A stretch of DNA of 64,000 nucleotides from Pegea sp. RAD2-039. Lineage: Eukaryota > Chordata > Thaliacea > Salpida > Salpidae. The stretch's first letter is position 1, and each line of letters begins with the position of its first letter. Positions 47,733-58,900 of the stretch are shown here, in pieces. The DNA lies in the NCBI GenBank assembly GCA_034620365.1, contig JAQGEQ010000175.1, positions 434,001 through 498,000 on the forward strand, in the 5' to 3' direction. The position numbers and the translations under genes were made by a program. The notes under the pieces are model-generated. The model was not told the DNA's origin, ran no database searches, and saw nothing but the letters and a program-made list of their open reading frames with translations.

Positions 47733-47981
47733 ATGGAAATAAAACTGCAAAACTTACATTCAAAATCTTCTGATAATAATAAGTCTATTGAGCTTGAAGG
47801 TCAATGGAATCTCTTACAACTTCTACAATCTAAAGGATACTTGGTCAAAAAAGATAATTGCATGATTAAGCCTGGAGTCTTCATCTGGATAAATGATGTC
47901 GATTATAGGAACATAGGAGGATTGGATTATGAACTAAAAAGTAATGACAATATTACTGTGTTATCAGTTCTGAATATTTAG
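47733..47981 (+). CDS. URM1-like beta-grasp protein B, no C-terminal Gly-Gly
   Basis: A single-exon frame of 82 residues. The C-terminal half is clearly URM1-like: IKPGVFIWINDVDYRNIGGL and DYELKSNDNITVLSVLNI match RPGILVLINDADWELLGEL and DYQLQDQDSVLFISTLHGG. It reaches the length of the URM1 tail but ends in Leu-Asn-Ile, not Gly-Gly. The N-terminal half is short (MEIKLQNLHSK..IELEGQWNLLQLL) and lacks the FGGG block. It is nearer canonical URM1 than copy A in the PGV/INDxD region. I chose ATG 47733 because the frame upstream is not family-like. An acceptor-like AG lies at 47681-47682. Confidence 0.78.
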   Translation: MEIKLQNLHSKSSDNNKSIELEGQWNLLQLLQSKGYLVKKDNCMIKPGVFIWINDVDYRNIGGLDYELKSNDNITVLSVLNI

Positions 47982-50880
47982 TTGTAGCTGTATGGTTTGT
48001 TTTGTTCATCTGAATGTTTTATTTTTAATTTTTTGATTTTGTTAAAGAAAGTAAATTCGAAATTAAGTACTGTCTTTAATGTGCAATTTTAAAAGATTTT
48101 GGTTTGATCATGTCAGTGTTTTTACTTTTGATTCCATTTTCATAGAAATAAATGAAAATTACTAATATTTGTAGTTTTGAAGAATCGTTTCTGTAAGAGT
48201 TACTAAACTCATAAAATAAAAAATAAAAGTTTTGAGATACAGTTATCTATATAAAATCAGTTCCACTTAAAATCTGATGATTTCGTGATAACGAACCTTT
48301 AACCAATTCTAGCTAAATGTTTCACGCTATCGAGAAGAAGTCGACTTTTCCCTCCAGGCATTTCTAATAAACAAAAATGTTTAACATCGGTATATCATTT
48401 TGCTGGTACTAAAGTATCTTTTTAAGTTAATATTTTACCACTAAAACAAAACAATTCTGAAATGACAAAGCATCTTATTAAAAATAAACAAATCAGTTTT
48501 CAAAGTGAAAGTTGGAAGAATCCATCTGTTTTTCTTGTTCCACTTTTATAAGCCTTGAAATATTAATAAAGTTTTTAAAACTTGTTTGTTCTATTTTGGC
48601 TCTTACACATTTGTTATCTTAAAATTCATTGAACATCAAGAATTCTTCAAAAAAGTTTTCAGATGTCAATCAACAGTGTTGCTCACTCATATTAAAGAGA
48701 CATGTATCTTTTGTAAAACAGTTATTTAGTATCAACAATAAATGAGTTTTTAAAGAGTTTGCGTGAATTTAATGACTTTTTAAAGTGTGATAAAAGCTAT
48801 ACTTACCGATTTTTATTTCAAAAGGCAGGAATTTGTTTAGTTTAGTCAAAATATTTAGACTTAAATTAAAAAATTAAACTTACAAAGCTTAGCCAAGACA
48901 AAGACTCAATTTTATTAGTTTGAAGTTAATCTCTTTTTGAAAGAAACATGGTGTCATGTTGTCAAAATAAAACAAAATTTAGTAAATTTATTTTGTTCAC
49001 AAATAAGAAAAGCTAAGAAGAGTCAACTAGAAAGCAGCAACTTTGTCTGATAGAATAGAAAATAGTTTCATAGGCACCAATTTCAAAGAAATTTGAAATA
49101 TTTGAAATATTTGTACTTTGTATAATGTCTTTGAAAGAATTCTCTACGAAAATGATTTAATGTTAAATACTAAACTACTTAAGATGACATTTAACTGTTA
49201 ACATCTGAATATAGTTTATGTTTTTTCAAACTAAATTTTTCTAGTTTGTGGTGACTTTATGAACTGAAAGAAAAGAGAAACTCAAAAGTAACATTAACAT
49301 ATAAGCTCTTTTAAAATATAAAATAGGTCAAACAGCAAAATAGCAGATACAAAAGTTAATTTCAAAGATTCTATTATAACCTTACAAGGCTTAAAACTTT
49401 CTTCCACAATAGTTAAATCTTTTCAACAAACAATATCTTTTTTTTTGTAATAGTTTGAAGATTATCAAACTTATAAAGTTCCTAATTTAACTAAAACCAT
49501 TCCAAACTGTTCATTATAATTGTTAAAAGTTTAGATTGATTAGTTTTAAAAGTGAAAAATCAAAGTTTATTGAGGCTTATGATATTACAAAAACATATTT
49601 CTACAAAAGTGATCATTGTTTAACTGTATTTTTCACATGATATTAAGCTTATCTTATTTTATCTATAAAGTTTGTTATCTCTTAGAGATTTATCTTTATT
49701 TCTTTAGTGAATTTTTTTTTGTTTTTTGTCAAAACCTAAAAAACAGCAATGTGTTGGCAAGAAAATAAGTTTATATTAAAAATCAGAGGATTTAATGATA
49801 GCAGAAAGAAAAGGCGTTAGTAAGAAAATAAAGAATTACTTTTTGGATGTTAAAATGTTTTCCTTAAACACCATAAAATAAGCAAATTATGAAAACAATT
49901 TGATAATTACAAGTTTTGGGTAATTCATCTGACACAAATTATCTGTTTGAGATCTTATGGGTAAATTTAAATAATAAAAGTTTTTAATTATCTTTTAATG
50001 AAAAATGTTGAAAGTTTTTTTTGGTGAAATCTTAGCTTTTTAGGCATTAGATTGTTGTGTCAAAGCAAGGCTGATAATTTCAGCTAATTAAACGATAGAA
50101 ATTTGATAACAATATCTGTAGTAAATTAAAAATTTCACTGAAATAAAATTGTTGTATCAGTAAATAAGTAGACCTAGTCTTCTCAAATTAGATTAAAAAC
50201 AAGCTTGATTTACAGCTAAGTATTTATACTTTTTAATTAAAAATTACTGTGAATGTTATTTTTACTTTATTTTGTTATATACTATTTCAAGAAACAATTT
50301 TTTCTATAAATGTTTTGACAGTATTTCTTGTCAATTTCGGTAAACAAATGTTTTATTGAGAAAAGTGGTCAGATATCAACTTTTACATGAGACATTATTT
50401 ACATTTATATGATAATCAGCGTGGGGCTGTTTAAAGTTTTAATATATAGTAATTTTTAAACAAAGTATTAATGCTTTCTTGTGAGATTTAATAAACTATT
50501 TGAGTTTCACAGCGACAAGAAACCATTTTAAAGAAATATTTAACTTTAATTATGACGTTTGATACTAGATTTTAATTAAACTCTACAGTTACAGTTTGTA
50601 ATGAACTAATTTGTAAGTTATCTCTTTTACAAAATTAATTTGATTCTAATAATACAAAAAAGTGGAACAATTTTATGCAGTAGTTGTAGAAAATTTTTAG
50701 CTTTGTACACAACATTTTGTCAATTTTATTTGCGCAAAAGTTTGATTATTTTTTATTTCAAATCACATAAATATTTATAAACAACATAAAATTTATAATA
50801 AAAAATTCATAATTGTCATTATAAAACTGCTTTTGTCACAAATTTATTTTGATACTATAATAATTCTTTCTTGAAAAATA
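47982..50880. other. Intergenic, A+T-rich
   Basis: No gene, RNA or repeat recognised over nearly 3 kb. Confidence 0.4.
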
Positions 50881-51060
50881 TTATCGCCGCTAGATAGCGC
50901 TGTTTGTTTAAAACTTCTCAACTACCTAATTTGTGATTTTGAATTTTAGCCGGATTTAATCGATCGTGAGTTATTAAGGAATCGTGTTATACTATCTGTG
51001 GGTGGCGGCTGTCTTGAAACCAAAATATTTAAGAAATATATTTAGTAATAAATCTTATTA

Positions 51061-51133
51061 ATGAACAAATTTAATTTAATCTTGTTGGTTGGTATGAACG
51101 CAATTCTCTTTAAAGTTACTCGAGCATTTCAAG
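51061..51133 (+). CDS. Possible alternative signal-peptide exon of the ROR gene
   Basis: ATG 51061 opens a 24-codon exon (MNKFNLILLVGMNAILFKVT, then RAFQ) followed by a donor (GTATAT). It has the basic start, hydrophobic core and small residues of a signal peptide. It ends in phase 1, as the 52906-52954 exon does, so both could splice to the exon at 55528. The sequence just upstream (50885-51030) is less A+T-rich and could be a promoter. It may also belong to another gene or be chance. Confidence 0.35.
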
Positions 51134-51349
51134 GTATATTTGTTTGTGACAGATATAAGACTCAGTAAATTGTGTTTCTGTGAAATTCAGTGATAAAGCT
51201 GACGATAAAAGCATTTTAACTTTTAATCAAATAACTAATTTTACTTTGTAACTTTTAAATGAAAAAAAAACTTGTTTTTCGACCAACCAAATCCTTATTT
51301 GAAGTTTTAAATTACTTAATAAACTGGCTTTGAAACACAGATAACAAAT

Positions 51350-51631
51350 TTATAGCAATTGAAGTTTGATCAATAACTTTATAATTTCCTTGTTTGTTCG
51401 TAATTGGCTTTTAATCTTTTCAATTGAGCTTATATAAAAGCTGAGGCTACTTGCCGTGTATTGTTGGAGGCCCACCCACGGTTTATAAGCCCACTTGCCT
51501 CGTTTTTCCCAATTCTTTAAAACTAACTTCACCAACAACCTTTCTTGTTTGACATCATAATCTTTCTGTAAAAATCGTTTAGTTATAAGCTTACTTCTGA
51601 AGATGGAAACACTTTTTTGTCTCCGAAACAT
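51350..51631 (-). CDS. Unidentified small basic ORF in a less A+T-rich patch
   Basis: An ATG-started minus-strand frame of 93 codons. The first ~60 residues are basic and protein-like (KDYDVKQERLLVKLVLKNWE, then KRGKWAYKPWVGLQQYTA) and coincide with a local drop in A+T. The rest looks like chance sequence. A GCAAGT after QQYTA could be a rare GC-AG donor, which would make the first part an exon. The family was not recognised; I considered a mitochondrial or ribonucleoprotein subunit but cannot support it. Confidence 0.35.
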   Translation of the reverse strand: MFRRQKSVSIFRSKLITKRFLQKDYDVKQERLLVKLVLKNWEKRGKWAYKPWVGLQQYTASSLSFYISSIEKIKSQLRTNKEIIKLLIKLQLL

Positions 51632-52905
51632 GTTCTGTTAGTTTAACCAATAAAAAAGTTTTTAAGATATTTTAAGTATATAGTTAAGTTTAAAGAAAGT
51701 TTTTGTTAATTTGTGAACTTGTTTAATCAAATATAATTTTTTAAGTTGGTTGCCATCTAGAAATCAATCATGTTTTGTTGTGGACGTTTGTTTATTGTGC
51801 TTTGTAAAGTAGGAAACCGGGTTTAATCATTTAAAAAACGTTAATCTCTAAATAAATTTAAGTAATCAGCAAGTTATTTCAATTACTTAATTCGTTTTTA
51901 TTTTTTCTCATTTTTATTCTGTTACTCAGATTAATTTTTAATTATAAAATTTCTAATTAAAAAAAGGAAATAAAGTAAACACTTGACAAAGAAGTAATTT
52001 TGAAACAGAATAACTTCACTTTAGTTTATAATGTGAAGTCATTAAAACCTTTAAGCTTAATTTTTAAAATTAAAACTATAAGACATTTTCTGAACATCAG
52101 CAAAATATGAAAGTTGCTGAAAATATATAATTCGTATTCGTAAACTCAATGCAAGCTAAAAATGTAAATTTTCTCAAAGCAAATCATCACAAGAAGCTGC
52201 CTTGTTCAAAAACTAAACCTTAGAACAACATCAAGTGATTCACGACAAAATAAATTTTCTTTTAAATCAATAAAACATTTCAGAAGCATAATTAAACTAC
52301 AAAAACCAGTAAAGTTAAAAGTGCTAAGCGAAAATTAAATGATGTTTACTTAAAGTTATGTCCAAAGTAAGTTGCTAATCGTCTTGATAAATCAATTATA
52401 AATTTCATTAACTTAATGTTTACTTGCTTGTGATTGAGAATTTTTGAGTTTAAGTTGTAGAAAAAACATAACATTTGAGTTTGGTTACCTAGAAAGAAGT
52501 ACGATGTACTTATTACATCGAAAAGAAAAACTGCCTCGGCAAAAACCTTTTTCTTTTTTCACTATAAGTAGTTTCAATATAAGCTAAATACGAAGAATAT
52601 CGATTGACGTTCGGTAGAGACTAGTACAAATGCAGTAATCCTATATACTAAGACTCAGTTCCATGTATAAACAGATAGCTTCTTGTATATCAGAAAAGTT
52701 TATTTAATAAAACTAATTAATTGAAGTATGAGATTTAGATTCATTTAGAGATAGTCTAAAAAGGTGCTTTGTTGGCAAAATTTGTTTTTAATGATGCTCA
52801 CTTTAAACAATGTTGTCTTTTTGCATACTTTGTAATAATAAATGAATAATTTTTGCTGTAAAAATTCATAATCAAATCTTTTGTTGAACTTTTTTAGACT
52901 CAAAA

Positions 52906-55900
52906 ATGAAACTACTGATTGTTTTATCAATTCTTTCAACCTTATGGATATATGGTAAGTACAAATAGAAAACTCATAAATTAACTTCAATATTTTTTGT
53001 ATGAAGAATAAATTTTAAGAGAGATAAAACTAAAATTCACTTACAATGGTTTGTTGAAGAATATTTTTCAACTATCTGTTGTTGATTGAAAATTTTGATT
53101 AAAATTCGTGAAAAAGAAAGAATCTTTTTGTGATTAATAATTTTCTGATCTAGTTGTTTATTTGATATTACAAAGATAACTTTATCTATAAAATATTCTT
53201 GAATTTAATAGAGTTGAGTATTACAACATTTTTTAATCAACTGAAAACTTTTTTTTGTGTGTTTATTTTATAACGAAAAAAATTTTAAACAAAATCTTGA
53301 AATTTCTTTACAACTTTATAAAATAATAATTTAAATATTTGTTTTATTTTTTCATTAGAAATATATCTCAATATTTTAGAACAATAATCATTCAGTTATT
53401 TTCCAAATGAGTAAAAATTGTGGTCAGTATTTCAATTAGTTTTGAATCAAAAACAAAAGTTCATTTGAAAATGTCTTGTATAAAACAAGATTGATGTAAA
53501 ATGTTAACTTTTTTGACATTTTTTTTATTAAATAGTTTTCAGCCGATAAAATGTAACTATTATTTTACACTCAAAATTTAACCTTCAAGTTAATACGCAT
53601 CATCAATCTTACAAAACCACAAATTTAACAAAAAAATTTAATCACTATATAATAACATTATGTTAGGAGAAAACCTTTTAAAGACAATATTTAAAATAAG
53701 AAGCTTGCTTAATGAGTTTATAAAAAGTGATTAGCTATTATTATGTTTTTTATAAACATTTTTAAATTTGAACTTTCGACTTTTCAAGAAATTATAAATT
53801 CAAAATTACATTTTAGACGAAGATAGCAATTAGGTCTCAATTGTTTATTCTAGAATTGTTTGCTTCTTTGATTTCAGCTATGTTAAAAGGTCGCGATAAT
53901 TTGATCCTAAATTGCGTTTTAACAACTAAAAAAATATTCATTTACATGTTGACGTCATTAGTTGTCACATCTTTTGATTAAATTTATTTTATGCTTCTTT
54001 ATACATCTGAATAAAACAAACTGACGTCAATACCATGTGAGGTAGAACTCCGAAAGTAAACAGATGGCAGCTCATATAATTGTGCAAAACGTCTTTTGTT
54101 TGTGATTTCATATTTTAACCGATTTAGTGAGGTCTTCTTTTTCTCAATAAATGATCTTTTTAGGCTTTTTTGAAGAACATCTGTCAAAAAATAACAAAAG
54201 ATTGACTGATACAAACCTCTAAATTGAAAAGCGACCATCACAACATTATCTTCACAGCTAAAAGTTTTAGTAAAGTTAATTTCATGGCGATTAAGTTAAA
54301 TGAAAATTGTGTTATAATGTTTCAAAAACTTTAATCAAAACTAAATAGAAATATGCTTCTTATATAATCTGATAATTTTAGCAGTATTGAAATAAACTAA
54401 ATGTTTTTTTATATTCTTTTAAGATACTTCAAGTGGAACAATGTAAGCTGATTTATTTAATAAAGATTTAATTCATTAATTTAATAATCTTTAGTTTTTA
54501 GCTAAGCCAGCGATAATTCCTTATCAGTTCTACGTTTTATTCTAGAAATTTTATGTAGTTAGTTATAACGAGTTGTTATGAAAGTTAATCAATTTTGAAA
54601 TTAAACAAACGTCTGTTGTAAAAATAACTTCTACACAAATCTCAACCACATCACTTTCTAAAAAGCTAGAAGTTCATAGTTTTCACTTTGTACTATAAAA
54701 GAGCAAAAAGTTTTTTGAATTTCTTGAAAAAGTTGTTTTGAGTTTAACCAAACATTCGTTTAAACCGATATTTAAAGATTCTTTGAAAACAGATTTTGAT
54801 TCACCTACTGTTGGTTGACGTTTATGGAAAGGTTCGCTTGTTGCAGGAAAACTTTTTAAGTCGTTTTTGTTATCTTCTGTCTTATTATTCTTTTTATGTC
54901 AATTTTGTTTGGGACCAAGCAGCTTTTTGTTGTATTTTAGTTAAAGTCGATGAAGCTATATTAAATTGACCGTTTAATGTATTCTTTCAGAACTTTCTGT
55001 TTACATTTTTGCTAACAAAATGTTAATCAATCCAATTTTTTAAAAGTAAAATTGACAAATAGAACGTCATCAACTGATAATTTCCTTTTTTATCGTAATC
55101 TAAATATTAATCAGGTTTTAGTTTGCAAATATTAAATAGAATATTTTAGCAGCGGTTTATTTCACATGCTCTGAAAAAGATTAAACATACCTAGATAAAA
55201 ACCCCTTATTTTATCGTTTCTCAAACGTTTTGTTGATTCAATCTAATCAAACTTAAATGCATGACTTAAACACTTTGAATCTTTAAGATAAATCATATTT
55301 ACATATTTGTGAATATCTAATATCTCAGTGAAACTAATTATTTATTTCAATTACTTAAAAGTTTAGTAATCAAAATCACATAATGATTATTATGCATACT
55401 TATTTATTATAATAAACGCGAATAAGGGTATTTTTAAGAAACCAGATTATACTTGCAAAACGTGTTGTATTGCTTTTACAAAAATTAAGATTGGTTTTTA
55501 TGGTTATTCAAAAAACAGTTTTTGTAGGTTTCTGCAATGGAAAAAACGTGAAAGAAAAACGGCGACCACTTCTTCATACAAGCAAGTAAGATATCAATAA
55601 GTTATTAATTTAATCTAGCACCACAATATATAAAAATATATAAATCAACCACTTGAGTAAAAAATAGTTCCATTTGCTATCAATCAAAAAAAGTCGTATA
55701 CTTTTCCATTATTATCAAAATTATTTGAAAAATTGTTGAAGTGAAAAAATATAGTTTTGAAATATAAATGGAAATGTAGAAATGGTTTCAAAGATTCATT
55801 TTTCATCTCACGGAACAATGAAGAGAAAATATTCGATAAGTGAAACGCCATAACGCAAATGACATGATTTATAGTCGACATTCTTCATTCTGTAGTCATT

Positions 55901-58900
55901 CTATCTTCTTATTCAAATCTTATCGGCTATTAAATAAAAAGAAAACCAATGAATGCAAAACATTGCAGAAAAAATTGTTGGTTTATTTTACTTTGTAATA
56001 TACAAGCTACTGATTATTACAATAGATATTATGACTATAAATTAAAGAAATAAATTTTTGATAAGTAGAAATTTCCATATCAACTTTCTAAGATTGATAA
56101 GTTGTTTCATCAGCTAACAAATCTTTTAATTAAATTTTTTATTTACAGCGGAGAAACAAACCACAATAAACACCCAGGTAAGCTTCTTTATACTATTAAT
56201 CTGCTTAATAATATTATTTTACTGAATTTTATGTTACAAAAATACTTGAAAACTTTCCAATTTATTTTTCAAAATTCTTCTATAAAATCCAAGTTTGTTT
56301 GTTTATTTATTATCTGATAATTTTCACACTAAAACCACTTAAAAATGGATCTAAAATTCAAATAGTTCTATGCTGTCAGCATAATGACAACCATTTACAA
56401 ACTTATATCTTTTGTAACTACTGAAGCATAGTAAGAAATCTTTTATAAGGTATCGTGACTGTAACCATGATTAGCATTTATCTTAAAAATGCCCTTGAAA
56501 AAATTACCCCATTATAACAAAATTAAAACATTTGATTTTTTTTAAATAATTTTTCCGCCGATTTTTTTTCAAATTGAATCAATTAATGAGCGTTATATCA
56601 AACCAAATTGATTTTGAGCTTTTATAATAAAATTAGTTTTTTTATACGCTTATCCATGAATAAAAATAAAAAGTAATAAACATAAAAGATATCAAACTAG
56701 TTTTATTAAACTTTGTAAATTCTTATCAACACAAAGCTTCTAAAAAACAAAATTTATTAATCCACATTACTTACAAATCTTTTGTAGTCATTTTATTGTA
56801 TCTAACTTTAGAAGTATTTATTTGGTATACAATCAAATCAAGTATAATAGCATTTAAAGAAATAAATAAAATACTAAAATAAGAGAAGATGAGAAATAGA
56901 ATTTAAATATAGAACTTTATATTTAGAATATAATTATAAAGTAGCGGTTTCATTAAAGTGCTTTCAGAATTATTAAGCTCTATAAGTTTGAAATGATAAT
57001 CTTAAAGGTGAGTGAACTTGTTTGGAAATTTAACTGAAGTATGTGAAGTCAAATGATTATAAGTATATTTTAACACGTTCATAACAAAAAATATATTTAA
57101 AATCAAAAACAAAGTAACTTTGTTTAAAAATAGATATTCACAATATAGAATAATAAATAGATCACAATATTTTACAAAAACGTCGCTTTAAAAGCAAAAA
57201 ACTTTAATACAAAATTTCAAACAAAAAAGTGTTTCCAAAATCTTTTTAAAATTTCAGATATTTTTATCGTAGTCTTTAAAATTGAAAACTTTGTTTTATT
57301 TTATAACCCTTCAAATTAAACCTGGCAAAGTTTAGCTTGTAAAATATTTATTTAATGATTTAATATATTTTATAAAAAATAAAGATTTCAAAACGAGTTA
57401 TTTTATTTTATTGGTTTTTGATTTTTTTAGAACCAACTTCAAATAATTTGTCAATTAAGAAGAAAATGAAAAATCAGAAAGTAGTATCTGGTGATACCGT
57501 AAACTTCAAATGCTACGTTAGTAGCAATGCAGATGAAACAATAAATTTCGAATGGTAAGATTCTTATTTGATTAAAATATAGAATATGTCTAATTTGGTA
57601 ATAAAAAAACTGCAACTTTTCTGCAAACATTAAAGAACTAATTATGATTTTGATATCATCTATTTAACAAATATGTTAAGTGATCTATTTGAGAAAAAAT
57701 TCTAATTTATTAAATAATAAAACTTGTTTCACGCATGAATTTTAGATTAGTTAGTCAATTCACAAATTTAAATTCACATCTTGTGACTTAAATTGGAATT
57801 TTAAGTGTCCCCTTATTTTAATTACATCACTCAAAAATCATTGTTCTCATAACTGGCAAAGCTTTTTTCTTTAAACGTAAATTAGATTTTAGCATTTTTT
57901 CAACAAACCAAAATAGCTTTGAGAGCTTTATATATCAAAAGAAATAGCCAGAATTCTGCTTGACTCAAATAATCTTTGCACCCTAAAAGTAATTTAATTA
58001 GTTGAGTTAACTGTCAAAATATCATGATAACAAAAATAGTTCAATTTTGTCTAACAATTTCTTCACTATCCTAATAAAACTTTGATAATGATTCTTGTTT
58101 AGCGGTAACCATTAATAGTTTTCGATTTCAACATAAAATCATTGAAATTAGTATGCCGATAAATTTACTTTTAATTTTAGCGGAAGCTTTCCTGCTTATA
58201 GATTGTAATGTTTTAATCTGATTTCAACTTTGAACAATGCACATAAGCTGCATCTTTAAGTAGTAAAGCAATTTTGCTGGGTGTAACTAGTACACTAAGC
58301 TTATGATTATTACCAAATTTTCATGATTTAAGGATTAAGTTGTACACCTTTTGCTGTAATTTAATTCTAGAGTTTTAATTTAAGTTTAAAAATTATAAAT
58401 TGATTAAGAAAATAAAATGTGTTAAAAAGTTCAAAGCTAGTATTCAACACTAGGTTGTACAATTAAACATATTTATTTTAGGTTAGTAATTAAAGCTTCA
58501 AAAGCTTTTTCAAAGTTGTTTAATCAAATCTTTTATTAATTGCTTTTTTGAATAAGAAAAGTAAATAGTATTTTCAATGAAAGACTAGTTGCTGGTATAA
58601 ACTTTTAAAAATATTTGCTTCAGTAAAAAAACTTCAAACAAAGTATCTTAGTTGCGCTAATATTTCCACAAACTCTACAGGGTTGTTTCATGGAGTTAAT
58701 TCTCATCAAAAACATTTACTTTTTCATAAGTATTAGTTACTTAGAAATAATAATCCTTTTTTACATCTCTTATTTAACTCTAATTTAGTAATTCGATTTC
58801 TGTAAGATTGTTTAGCATTTTTGAAAAACTTTTGTTAGTATTTTAAAAATAAATACAATTAATTTTGAATAAACTAAAAAATACTTTTAATTATTAGAAA

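Noticed and set aside
54423-54441. A 19-nt candidate ROR micro-exon (after TTTTAAG, before GTAAGC)
   Set aside because: Including it shifts the next exon (55528-55585) into a frame that meets a stop in the exon at 56149. Joining 52954 directly to 55528 keeps the frame open through the Ig domain.
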